Source: a virus. From it: a DNA stretch of 35,469 nt. Positions 23,252 through 30,676 of this stretch are shown here, piece by piece (position 1 is the first letter of the stretch; each line of letters opens with the position of its first letter). Where the stretch lies: positions 1 to 35,469 of the IMG/VR virus record IMGVR_UViG_3300006737_000085; one strand, given 5' to 3'. The position numbers and the translations under genes were made by a program. The notes beneath the pieces are model-generated. The model was not told where the DNA came from and searched no databases. It was given only the letters and a program-made list of their open reading frames with translations.

Positions 23252-24191
23252 ACAAATAAACAATGAACAGTTCTTTACGAATTTTGAAACAGCCGAGAGG
23301 TTAGCAAAAGTCATAGAAAGCCAGCCATGGTTTTCAAACATCACAAAAGTGATAGAGCCTTCTGCTGGTGACGGTGCTTGGCTCAAGGCTATGAAGGTTG
23401 ACGAGGCTTATGACATTGAACCCCAACATCCCAATGTAGCCCTGCAAGATTTTCTGGATCCCAAGTTTACAATTAAGCGCGAGGGTTCAATCCTCTCCGT
23501 GGGTAACCCGCCTTTTGGAAGAATGGGTAAGCTAGCTAAATGTTTTATGCATCGGTGTGCCGAGTATTCGGACTACATCGCGTTTATTCTCCCTGCATCT
23601 TTTGCAAAAGTGACACAAATAAGACAATTACCGGAATACTTTCATCTTGTTTACCAAGAAGATCTCCTCGAGGAGACTTTTAGATTCGAACGTGATGGCA
23701 AGAAGGTGTCAACCGTCTTTCAAATTTGGGAGCGTCGTGATGTCAAGCGGATAGACCCACCGAAAAAGAATACGTGTTCTGATTTTGGCTGGTCTCGAAT
23801 AGCAGAGGTGTCCTATGGTAGTGTTGCAAATCAAATCATGACACTCCTTGATCTAGAAGATACTGACGCTAAAAAGAAAATGATTGCTTTAATGAAAGAA
23901 TCTTTATCCCAAAGAGCAGCACCCGTTCCCAAAGATGCAGACTTAGCTATTTGCACACATGGCTCCGGAGCCGGTAAAGTTTATCTAAAAAACTTTGACA
24001 AAGTGTCATCTAGGACTCATAGATTTATTAAGATTAAATCAAAGATTACCAAGGAAGTCCTTACCAAAAGACTTCGGTCTTTAGATTACGATAGTATAAT
24101 GAAATATACCGTTGGAGCCACCTGTGTTTCAACAGAAGAGATAGTTTATCTCTACACACAGAAATATCCGGAGGAGCAATGCAACACTTAA
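23235..24191 (+). CDS. N6-adenine-type DNA methyltransferase
   Basis: Product of 318 residues starting at ATG 23235, with AAGGAGG eight bases upstream. NEQFFTNFETAERLAK is the typical entry of this class. VIEPSAGDGAWL is the SAM-binding motif I and SVGNPPFGRMGKLA holds the NPPF catalytic motif IV of N6-adenine methylases, in that order. The remainder has FILPASFAK, common in phage members. No restriction enzyme gene is adjacent, so it probably protects phage DNA or regulates. Target sequence unknown. This is the second methylase in the window after the SprT fusion. Confidence 0.88.
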   Translation: MTTQRKQINNEQFFTNFETAERLAKVIESQPWFSNITKVIEPSAGDGAWLKAMKVDEAYDIEPQHPNVALQDFLDPKFTIKREGSILSVGNPPFGRMGKLAKCFMHRCAEYSDYIAFILPASFAKVTQIRQLPEYFHLVYQEDLLEETFRFERDGKKVSTVFQIWERRDVKRIDPPKKNTCSDFGWSRIAEVSYGSVANQIMTLLDLEDTDAKKKMIALMKESLSQRAAPVPKDADLAICTHGSGAGKVYLKNFDKVSSRTHRFIKIKSKITKEVLTKRLRSLDYDSIMKYTVGATCVSTEEIVYLYTQKYPEEQCNT

Positions 24192-24307
24192 CAAACTGCC
24201 ATGGCGAATGGAATTTGCTATTGGCTTTGCTATCATCGATCCCTTTTGCGGGATTTTACATTAAATCAAAAATAGGAGGATATAATGAGAATGATAAAAA
24301 TAATTAA
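24179..24307 (+). CDS. Small membrane protein, 42 aa
   Basis: A frame in the gap between the methylase and the next gene, with CCGGAGGAGCA before its ATG. Residues 12-28 (NLLLALLSSIPFAGFYI) form a probable membrane helix, followed by KSKIGG and a polar tail. It overlaps the methylase stop by 13 bases and the next gene by 23. The good binding site and hydrophobic stretch support it, although its size makes it uncertain. Confidence 0.5.
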   Translation: MQHLTNCHGEWNLLLALLSSIPFAGFYIKSKIGGYNENDKNN

Positions 24308-24494
24308 CACAAATGGGATAGAATGTTTAATAAACCCTGATCAGATAGCCCAACTATGGTATTGCTCCAGCGGAAGCAAAGATGTAATAATCTCTTTATC
24401 TGGAGGCCCTACCATTAGGACACAATTTACAACAATCGATCATGCTCTCGATTACATACAAAGAGCATCAAGTCATTCACTAGTAGGAGGATAA
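24285..24494 (+). CDS. Hypothetical protein, 69 aa
   Basis: GGAGGA at 24275-24280 precedes two possible ATGs, 24285 and 24291; the second has the better spacing. The product reads MIKIINTNGIECLINPDQIAQ onward, with INPDQIAQLWYC, DVIISLSGGPTIRTQ, resembling short FlbD/LytTR-like beta proteins (an I..NPD.I strand-turn). It is followed at one base by the next gene. Function unknown. Confidence 0.65.
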   Translation: MRMIKIINTNGIECLINPDQIAQLWYCSSGSKDVIISLSGGPTIRTQFTTIDHALDYIQRASSHSLVGG

Positions 24495-24495
24495 T

Positions 24496-24795
24496 ATGAC
24501 TAAATTTGAAGTATACACAAACAACCCAACAGAAATTGTTGAAGATTACGAAGAAGCCTGTTTTAAAACAAAAGAACAGCATATGGCTGACTACATTAAG
24601 TCGGTTAAAGCACTGGAAGATGCAATGGAGCCTTACAAAGAACAGAAGCGTGAGCTAAAAGCAGACTATATCGATAGCGGTTGGTTAACAAAAGAAGATA
24701 TCTCATTAACAGTTCGGGCCTATAGATTACTTAAGAGTGAAGTCGACATAGATTCGCTTATTGACATTTATGAAAATTTAAAAGGAGGAAAATAA
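24496..24795 (+). CDS. Hypothetical helical protein, 99 aa
   Basis: Highly charged and helical: residues 20-65 (KTKEQHMADYIKSVKALEDA) look like a coiled coil, and a second helical part follows GWLTKEDISLTVRAYR. GGAGGATA lies before the ATG. Its stop TAA overlaps the ATG of the next gene by one base. No signal, membrane segment or family is recognised. Confidence 0.7.
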   Translation: MTKFEVYTNNPTEIVEDYEEACFKTKEQHMADYIKSVKALEDAMEPYKEQKRELKADYIDSGWLTKEDISLTVRAYRLLKSEVDIDSLIDIYENLKGGK

Positions 24796-25025
24796 TGAGT
24801 TGGTTTTATGAAGGAATGATTTCGGCCCTAGCGCAATTGGCAATTTTCTCAGGTTTTTTAATATTAACTGCTGCTGCATTATGGAGTTGTCAATATTTAG
24901 GTATATCAGAGGGTTTCGCGATTTTATCATTTTACGCCCTGATGATTGTGACGGTCAACCTATTTTTCGCTTGGAAGTCACAATCGATAGGAGCAAAAGC
25001 AAAGGAGACAATTGATGTTAATTGA
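24795..25025 (+). CDS. Two-helix membrane protein, 76 aa
   Basis: Two probable membrane helices, at about residues 8-32 and 40-60, are joined by a short QYLGISE loop. The C-terminus (KSQSIGAKAKETIDVN) is polar. GGAGG lies six bases before the ATG. It overlaps the dUTPase start by 11 bases. The family is not recognised; a holin-like or envelope role is possible but unsupported. Confidence 0.7.
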   Translation: MSWFYEGMISALAQLAIFSGFLILTAAALWSCQYLGISEGFAILSFYALMIVTVNLFFAWKSQSIGAKAKETIDVN

Positions 25026-25473
25026 TTATTTTAAACTAAGAGAGAATGCTCTAGATCCAGTTAGAGCCAACGCCTCTGATGCAGGGCTTGATGTTTTCTA
25101 TTGTCCGGCCGATGATAGAGACAGCATTTCGGTTCAAGAGGGAGAATCAGTAGTTTTAGAAACTGGAATAAAATTTGGTATTCCACATGGTTTCATGTTA
25201 GAAGTCAAGAATAGATCTTCTGTGGCTTCCAAGCGAAGACTGATAGTTGGTGCATGCGTGATAGATCCGGGCTATAATGGTGAGTTATTTATTAATCTAA
25301 TTAACATTGGAAACACCGGCCAAATTATTGAATCCGGAACCAAAATCGCTCAAGTTGTCATGATTCCCATAATACATTTCAGAGCCAGAAAAGTAATGAC
25401 AGATACTCTTTATAACAGTAAAATTTGTATTTCTAACAGAGGTTCTAGTGGTTTTGGCTCATCAGGTGAGTAA
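25015..25473 (+). CDS. dut: Deoxyuridine triphosphatase (dUTPase)
   Basis: Product of 152 residues, the usual trimeric dUTPase size. All five motifs are present in order: ASDAGLDVF, KNRSSVAS, GACVIDPGYNGELFINLIN, GTKIAQVVMIP and SNRGSSGFGSSG. It splits dUTP to dUMP, keeping uracil out of DNA and feeding ThyX. ATG 25015 sits seven bases from GGAG; a TTG one codon earlier is a less likely start. It follows a small membrane protein gene and precedes a ribbon-helix-helix gene on the same transcript. Confidence 0.96.
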   Translation: MLIDYFKLRENALDPVRANASDAGLDVFYCPADDRDSISVQEGESVVLETGIKFGIPHGFMLEVKNRSSVASKRRLIVGACVIDPGYNGELFINLINIGNTGQIIESGTKIAQVVMIPIIHFRARKVMTDTLYNSKICISNRGSSGFGSSGE

Positions 25474-25481
25474 TTATAGTA

Positions 25482-25814
25482 ATGCCAAATAAATACGCAA
25501 AAGACACAAAGAAATTCACGTTTTATGCAAAAGATGAATTGCATGCAAAATTCAAAGTAAGAATGCAATATCACAGTTTGACTCAATCAGAGTTTCTTCG
25601 TGCTTGTGTTGAGGCTGTTGTAGAAAAAGACGCAGTTATAGAAATGTTCATAGATCAATACAAAGAAGATAACTCAAAACAGTCAAAACATCAGAGAAAT
25701 AAAATCAAAGATGATCAAGAAAAGTCTGAAGAGCTATTAAATGACTTTGGTCTGGGTGATGGAGACATAGATAATATATTTGATATAATCGCAAAAGAAC
25801 ACCCAGAAATTTGA
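25482..25814 (+). CDS. Putative ribbon-helix-helix DNA-binding protein, 110 aa
   Basis: The N-terminal part KKFTFYAKDELHAKFKVRM then HSLTQSEFLRACVEAVVEKD fits a ribbon-helix-helix: one beta strand, a helix, a turn with SLTQSEF, and a second helix. The C-terminal half is acidic and helical (LLNDFGLGDGDIDNIFDII). Such proteins act as dimeric repressors, and one that binds the dyads at this phage's promoters would be reasonable, but that is inference. It is the last gene before a 70-base gap. Confidence 0.6.
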   Translation: MPNKYAKDTKKFTFYAKDELHAKFKVRMQYHSLTQSEFLRACVEAVVEKDAVIEMFIDQYKEDNSKQSKHQRNKIKDDQEKSEELLNDFGLGDGDIDNIFDIIAKEHPEI

Positions 25815-25884
25815 TTCAATCTAGTTCTTTTATCTTTCTTGTTTCTATTTATAATGAAATAACGCTTTAAGGAGAATAATAATT

Positions 25885-26433
25885 ATGTCTAAAAAACTTT
25901 TGAATGAGCAGCAAGTCCAACGTTTTGCTAAACTTGCAAATATCTCTACTCTAAATGAAATGTATGACAAACGTGATGATGAAGTCATGAAGGAAGAGGA
26001 AGCAGCAGAAGAAGTTGCCGCAGATGCCGCAGAAGCAGCAGTTGAAGAAATTCCGGGCGCAGATGAAAAAGAACTCGAAATGGACGCTGGTGATTCAGAT
26101 GTCGATCTTTCACAAGACATGGTTAATGCAATTAGGGAAGCTATTCCGGCTCTTCAAATGATTGCAGACGCAGCCGGTGGAGATGTCGAGGGTGATGTTG
26201 AAATGGATGCTGATGTTGAAATGGATGCTGATGCTGAAATGGCAGAAGAGCCTCCAGCAGAATTGGAAATGGATCAAGAAGAAGAGGAAGTTATGGAAGC
26301 CCTTAGTGGAATCAATTACATTCCGGAACAATCAGAAATTGTTGAAGAAGTCGCACGTCGTGTTGCAAAGCGTCTTTTGAGAGCAAAAAAAGCCGAAAAG
26401 AACCTAAAAGAGGCTCTTGGGCAAAAGAAGTAA
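25885..26433 (+). CDS. Acidic scaffold-like protein, candidate prohead core
   Basis: Product of 182 residues. It begins MSKKLLNEQQVQRFAKLANI, where LNE is a possible (L/I)xE site. The middle (about 33-135) is strongly acidic, Glu/Ala-rich, with 6-residue repeats EMDADV/EMDADA. The C-terminal part, EIVEEVARRVAKRLLRAKK, is an amphipathic basic helix. Acidic low-complexity core with a basic C-terminal helix is the layout of T4-type prohead core/scaffold proteins, which are digested during maturation. It has AAGGAG before the ATG and is followed by a strong terminator, so it may be transcribed heavily. Confidence 0.55.
   Translation: MSKKLLNEQQVQRFAKLANISTLNEMYDKRDDEVMKEEEAAEEVAADAAEAAVEEIPGADEKELEMDAGDSDVDLSQDMVNAIREAIPALQMIADAAGGDVEGDVEMDADVEMDADAEMAEEPPAELEMDQEEEEVMEALSGINYIPEQSEIVEEVARRVAKRLLRAKKAEKNLKEALGQKK
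26200..26242 (+). repeat. 18-bp tandem repeat in the acidic gene
   Basis: GAAATGGATGCTGATGTT at 26200-26217 is repeated at 26218-26235 with one change and then begins a third time (GAAATGG). It encodes the EMDADV/EMDADA hexapeptides. Copy number could vary by slippage in frame. Confidence 0.85.
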
Positions 26434-26467
26434 TTATTTTTCCTTTATTAATTAATTGAACATATTT

Positions 26468-26496
26468 AGGAGAGGAGTCCCCTCTCCTTTTTTTTT
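26468..26496 (+). terminator. Rho-independent terminator after the acidic gene
   Basis: AGGAGAGG (26468-26475) pairs with CCTCTCCT (26481-26488) around an AGTCC loop, followed by T through 26496. It lies 35 bases after the stop codon. GGAG of the next gene's binding site begins immediately after the T run. Confidence 0.93.
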
Positions 26497-26505
26497 GGAG
26501 TTAAA

Positions 26506-26889
26506 ATGTTAGATAATTGTCTGTCTTTTTTGATTGGAATGGTTTCAATGTGGTGCCTTATGCGAATTTACCTTGTAGGCACTGGTGTTATTGTCTTGAA
26601 AAATGTTCAAAAAAGCATTGCTATGATGCTAATTATGTGCGAACAGGGGATTCAAGAAATTTTAGAGTTAAAATATATTTCTATGAAAGATTCTGACAGA
26701 TCGGAACAAAACATAATTGCGCAAAGACACATTGACCAGATGAATGTTGACTCTATTAGAAAGACTGTAGTAAGAAATTACGTGAATTCATATCCGCCGC
26801 AATATATGCATTCGATCGAGTTTACAAACTGGAAAGAACTTGAACAGTTTGTTGATGTTTTAGTAAAAAATAATAAAAAAGGATTTTAG
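26506..26889 (+). CDS. Hypothetical N-terminally membrane-anchored protein, 127 aa
   Basis: Residues 4-31 (CLSFLIGMVSMWCLMRIYLV...) form one membrane helix, probably with the rest in the cytoplasm. The soluble part has IAMMLIMCEQGIQEILELKY and then a QRHIDQMNVDSIRKTVVRNYVNSYPPQY region and a helical end. GGAG precedes the ATG by six bases. It directly follows a terminator with no clear promoter of its own, so readthrough or a non-sigma70 promoter is likely. It lies two bases before clpP. Function not recognised. Confidence 0.7.
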   Translation: MLDNCLSFLIGMVSMWCLMRIYLVGTGVIVLKNVQKSIAMMLIMCEQGIQEILELKYISMKDSDRSEQNIIAQRHIDQMNVDSIRKTVVRNYVNSYPPQYMHSIEFTNWKELEQFVDVLVKNNKKGF

Positions 26890-26891
26890 AT

Positions 26892-27512
26892 ATGCCTAAA
26901 AAGAAAACGAAAGAAAAAACTGAAGAAGTAGAGGAGACCCAATCGGTTGTAGAACTACTTCAGACACTAGAAGGAAAGCCCTCCCCAGAACAAAGAAGCA
27001 TAATGTTTGTAGGGGAATTGACAGAAGAGAAAGCAGCAGATCTGATTTCGGCCTTACTAGTTTTGTCCCAAGACAAAACCGGAGATAGCGAAAGAGCAGA
27101 TGATATTAAACTTTACATTTCAACCTATGGGGGCTCAGCCCATGAGATGTTTGGGATCTATGATGTTATGAATTTTTGTAAAGGTTTTTGTGATATAGAG
27201 ACAATCGGTATTGGAAAAGTCATGTCAGCCGGGACACTACTGCTAGCAGCAGGAACACAGGGAAAAAGAAAGCTCGGGAAACACTGTCAGGTCATGATCC
27301 ATTCTGTCAATGGTGGATCAATCGGAGAACTTCATAGTTTAGAAAACGAAATGGAACAAATGAAAAATTTACAAGACACTTACATTCAGTGCCTCTCGCA
27401 AGAGACTAGTATGACAAAAAGGCAAATACAGAGACTAATTAATAGAAAAGTAAATGTTTATTTTTCAGCAACGGAAGCCGTTGAAAAAGGGTTAGCAGAT
27501 GGAGTATTATGA
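26892..27512 (+). CDS. clpP: ClpP-like serine protease subunit
   Basis: Product of 206 residues. DIKLYISTYGGSAHEMFGIY, GIGKVMSAGTLLLAAGTQGKR (nucleophile Ser112) and CQVMIHSVNGG (His137) are the ClpP core. At the third catalytic position, where the family reads RD.FLSA, this protein has VNVYFSATEA, placing Asn188 in place of Asp by my alignment. The first 20 residues are lysine/glutamate-rich and replace the usual N-terminal loop. ClpP forms a two-ring protease that works with ClpX or ClpA; neither is here. Its TGA overlaps the next ATG. Confidence 0.9.
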   Translation: MPKKKTKEKTEEVEETQSVVELLQTLEGKPSPEQRSIMFVGELTEEKAADLISALLVLSQDKTGDSERADDIKLYISTYGGSAHEMFGIYDVMNFCKGFCDIETIGIGKVMSAGTLLLAAGTQGKRKLGKHCQVMIHSVNGGSIGELHSLENEMEQMKNLQDTYIQCLSQETSMTKRQIQRLINRKVNVYFSATEAVEKGLADGVL

Positions 27513-27751
27513 TGACTAGAAGATTAATAACAGAAAATTGGTATAAGTTCCTTAAGGAATATGAGGAGCCTATGCCTAGTTCTTACGATAACGACCCAGA
27601 AGAAGGGTTAATGACAAAGATGGCTCTAGAAAAACTTGTGTCGCTAAAAGCTCAAAAGGCTGCGATCGAGAAGGAAATAGAGGAATTGGAATTGCAAATT
27701 GGATCTGGCATGCATTCTGTATCTCAAATAAAAGAGGACAATGATGGATAA
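27509..27751 (+). CDS. Small protein with capsid-targeting-like leader, 80 aa
   Basis: Starts at ATG 27509, or the next codon ATG 27512, overlapping the clpP stop. The N-terminus MTRRLITENWYKFLKE-Y is basic, then aromatic, then FLKE, an LxE site very close to T4 internal-protein leaders. The remainder is a coiled coil (LEKLVSLKAQKAAIEKEIEE). It lies between clpP and the endolysin. A small internal or scaffold-associated protein is the best guess, but function is not known. Confidence 0.6.
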   Translation: MMTRRLITENWYKFLKEYEEPMPSSYDNDPEEGLMTKMALEKLVSLKAQKAAIEKEIEELELQIGSGMHSVSQIKEDNDG

Positions 27752-28634
27752 GATCTTTTATAATGAAGGTTCTGCTGCAAAACTAGGATGGACTCCGGAA
27801 TGGTTTGGCTGCAACAAACACGGTGAAAAACTTGTTGCTGCCATTGAAAAATTTCAAAAAGAACATAAGATAACAGCCGATGGTCTTTGTGGGCCAACTA
27901 CATATCGACGAGCTTATACACATCGAGTCGCAACGATGGAAGATCATGCTCCGATGGGGCATAAAAACAACACTGAGTCTTATGTTGTTTATAACTCGGA
28001 ATATTTCCCAATCGAATGGCCAAAAGTCAAATTGTTTTTCGAAGGCGGCGGTCTGAAACTACGAAACGGATGGAAGAAAGCCAAATATAAACGAGATCCA
28101 AAGTTCTTTGTGTGCCACTGGGACGTCTGTCTTTCAGCAGAATCTTGCTACAAGGTCCTACAGAAGCGAGGAATCTCAGTTCACTTCTCCATAGACAACG
28201 ATGGCACAATCTATCAGTTTATGGATATGAATGATGTTGCTTGGCATGCCGGAGGCAAGACTTGGAATGACCGCTCTCTTGGAGTTGAGATAAGCAACGC
28301 TTACTACACGAAGTACCAGTCTTGGTATGAAAAGAGAGACTTCGGTCCACGCCCAATCATCACAGACGCCCACGTTCATGGCAAGAAACTACCAGAACAT
28401 CTCGGCTTCTATCCTGTACAAATCGAAGCCTTAAAGGCTCTCATGAAAGCCGTTCATAAATGCACAGGAATCCCTCTTCAGACGCCTCTAGATCGTGCAG
28501 GCAACACGAACACCAAGGTGAGTAAGAAATGCGCTGAAGGGCGTTTTGAAGGCTTTATAAGCCATTATCATTTGACCAAGCGGAAGATTGATTGCGCTGG
28601 TTTAGACATTAAGAAATTGTTAGAGGAATTATAA
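27741..28634 (+). CDS. Endolysin: N-acetylmuramoyl-L-alanine amidase
   Basis: Product of 297 residues. An N-terminal part with KLVAAIEKFQKEHKITADGLCGPTTYRRA resembles a peptidoglycan-binding repeat (about 27-57). The catalytic Amidase_2/PGRP domain follows: FVCHWDVCLSAESCYKVLQK with zinc ligand His126, GISVHFSIDNDGTIYQF, MNDVAWHAGGKTWNDRSLGVEISNA, and SHYHLTKRKIDCAGLD with the second His and Cys ligands. It cuts the amide bond between MurNAc and L-Ala. There is no signal peptide, so a holin would release it. It overlaps the preceding small gene by 11 bases and abuts the next by one. Confidence 0.93.
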   Translation: MMDKIFYNEGSAAKLGWTPEWFGCNKHGEKLVAAIEKFQKEHKITADGLCGPTTYRRAYTHRVATMEDHAPMGHKNNTESYVVYNSEYFPIEWPKVKLFFEGGGLKLRNGWKKAKYKRDPKFFVCHWDVCLSAESCYKVLQKRGISVHFSIDNDGTIYQFMDMNDVAWHAGGKTWNDRSLGVEISNAYYTKYQSWYEKRDFGPRPIITDAHVHGKKLPEHLGFYPVQIEALKALMKAVHKCTGIPLQTPLDRAGNTNTKVSKKCAEGRFEGFISHYHLTKRKIDCAGLDIKKLLEEL

Positions 28635-30625
28635 TGAGCAAAGAATTGAACAAGTTGATTGAGCAAGTGTTGACGGAAAGAGAGTGGGGCAAGTTGCCTA
28701 TTGGGGTCCCGAAGACTTTGACTCCTGATTTTCAAAAAGACCTTGGAGATTATACGAAGAAAGATGATCAAAAAAGTCGCTATTATCAATTTCTTCAAAA
28801 GCTAGCTAATTCTGAGAGCCCTGCGAACGAATTGAGCGATGAAGATTTAATTCACTTCATTGGTCCGAAAACAGGAAAAGATGACAAATTTGCAAACAAT
28901 CCGAATGGTCTCTATAAAGACCTAATAGCAAAACTCGGAACGGGACTGGCGGGATCCAAATCGTTCAAGAACAATCTAAAAAATTGGATCAACACCGCTT
29001 TTGTTAAAACAATGAAACAACAGCATGCAGAGTGGAAAAAAGAGATCAACCCTAATGTTAAAGCTGGAAAAGGTGAAGATTTATTATCTAGGTACAGAAA
29101 TAACTTTGGCTATACAGGTACAGCAGCCGATAATCAAATAATTAAAAAATTCTATACGGGATTTGAAAAGTCAGTTCGTAGAGCAGAGAATAAACACTGG
29201 TCAGATGAGAGATATGAGAATTCTTTTAATAAAGATCCGAAATCAAATGAGTGGAAAGCAGCTTGGGAAATGTTGAGCTCTCTAAATAAAGAAAGTAGAG
29301 TAAAAGCAGAAAATGCTTACGCTTCTTTCTTAAATAAGACTGCGGGTGAAAAAAATGTAGAACCAGAGCAACTCCACAAGGCTTTCTTGAAATTAGTAGG
29401 GTCTTCGAAAGAGCCCTACTTTCAACCTTTGGGCACAGAGAAATTCCCTCAAGCATCACTAGCTGTTGCCCAAGAAGATGTTTTTGGGTGGAAAGAAGGC
29501 AGTCCAGCATTGGTCACTGCTAACCCTTCGTTGGTTAATACTTTCGATGCTATTGCTGGTGATTCTGTTGCCAGCAAGCTTAACAATATCAGGAACTTTG
29601 CTGAGGCCCTTAATACTGATACATTAGACCAATGGGTTAAAAAAAATGGAGAATTGAGTTATATAACTTATGCTCGCGTGATAGCCTTGTTGGCTGATTC
29701 AGTCGCAGCAGCATCAGCAACAGATGCCGGTGGCGAGTTTGAGCGGTGGCTAACTCTTCTACTGAACATTCCAGTAGTTGGGGCTGAACAAGGTGCTGCG
29801 GATAACATGGGAAAAATCACCGGAGGAAAAGGGGTTATAACAAGCGCAAAGATGTACTCAAGTATTTGCGGGAAAGAAGCTCCTTCACAAAGTACCGAAG
29901 GTTTGGCTGCACAAAAAGAATTTGACCAGCCGGGAGATAATATGTATTATTTCGTGGGCCATAAGATAAAAGGTGAACAATCAGATGTTATTTCTGGAGA
30001 GCAAAAGATTATAACGGACATTAATTTTTATTTAATAGAGCTAGAGCGTATTGATAGCACTAACATAAAGGGTAGACTCATAAAAGCTGATAAGACTGCC
30101 TCTGAGTGGTATCCCTGTAGAAAAAATGTACAAAAAACTGGTATAAACCAAACTCTTTTATTTCCTTGTGGCTCTGAGAATAAGCCTTCTGGTATGAGCG
30201 AGCCCGAAGTTGAAAAATACGCATTCATCAAGATACCAATAATGACCAAAGAATTTCAAGAACTTTTTACTAGTAAAAGATTGGTCGCAACAACAGCAGA
30301 CTATCTTGCTTCTTTAACCGAAGGTGAGGGATTTGAAGGCCTAGCTAAAGCAGTAGTTGAATCCTATAAAAACATACAAGCAGTAGAGGCAAGCACCACG
30401 AATTATTATTCAGCCAAAACCAAGGGTGAGCAAAACCCAACAGATTACATTAATGATGTTGGGTCGAAAGTTGTACAGATGAGATCTCAGTTGAATAAAA
30501 TCTTTGCTTTAGCTGGAGAAGCTGGGCAGAAGCCGGGAACCAAGGCTCCAAAAGAATTAGTTGAATCCGAATTATCTCTTGATCAATTAATTGAAGCAAT
30601 TATAAAACAAACTTTATTAAAATAA
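28634..30625 (+). CDS. Large unknown protein, 663 aa, with leader
   Basis: The N-terminus MSKELNKLIEQVLTE-R ends in an LTE site fitting (L/I)xE. The C-terminus ELSLDQLIEAIIKQTLLK is another amphipathic helix like the leader, so both ends may interact with the same partner. The body is mixed: a Lys-rich helical part (50-230), a Gly/Ala-rich helical region around 370-410 (ADSVAAASATDAGGEFERWL), and a later beta-rich part (YYFVGHKIKGE..., INFYLIELERI, ...). No catalytic motif is recognised and no clear membrane helix. A packaged virion protein is the inference. Confidence 0.7.
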   Translation: MSKELNKLIEQVLTEREWGKLPIGVPKTLTPDFQKDLGDYTKKDDQKSRYYQFLQKLANSESPANELSDEDLIHFIGPKTGKDDKFANNPNGLYKDLIAKLGTGLAGSKSFKNNLKNWINTAFVKTMKQQHAEWKKEINPNVKAGKGEDLLSRYRNNFGYTGTAADNQIIKKFYTGFEKSVRRAENKHWSDERYENSFNKDPKSNEWKAAWEMLSSLNKESRVKAENAYASFLNKTAGEKNVEPEQLHKAFLKLVGSSKEPYFQPLGTEKFPQASLAVAQEDVFGWKEGSPALVTANPSLVNTFDAIAGDSVASKLNNIRNFAEALNTDTLDQWVKKNGELSYITYARVIALLADSVAAASATDAGGEFERWLTLLLNIPVVGAEQGAADNMGKITGGKGVITSAKMYSSICGKEAPSQSTEGLAAQKEFDQPGDNMYYFVGHKIKGEQSDVISGEQKIITDINFYLIELERIDSTNIKGRLIKADKTASEWYPCRKNVQKTGINQTLLFPCGSENKPSGMSEPEVEKYAFIKIPIMTKEFQELFTSKRLVATTADYLASLTEGEGFEGLAKAVVESYKNIQAVEASTTNYYSAKTKGEQNPTDYINDVGSKVVQMRSQLNKIFALAGEAGQKPGTKAPKELVESELSLDQLIEAIIKQTLLK

Positions 30626-30626
30626 C

Positions 30627-30655
30627 TTGACAAACCTTTGACAAGAGGTTATATT
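30627..30655 (+). promoter_or_regulatory. Sigma70-type promoter for groEL
   Basis: TTGACA at 30627-30632, a 17-bp spacer, TATATT at 30650-30655. The start region has ATTAT-AATAA-ATAAT. AACCT (30633-30637) and AGGTT (30646-30650) form a weak inverted repeat in the spacer. TGGAGG serves the ATG at 30677. Confidence 0.86.
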
Positions 30656-30676
30656 ATAATAAATAATGGAGGAAAA

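Noticed and set aside
25841-25860. TATTTATAATGAAATA before the acidic gene, possible T4-like late promoter
   Set aside because: There is a good TATAAT, but no -35 at 17 bp, and it is only a loose match to the T4 late TATAAATA. A single site is not enough.
30638-30643. Second TTGACA in the groEL promoter spacer
   Set aside because: Distance to the TATATT is only six bases and to TATAAT 11, so it cannot be a separate -35.
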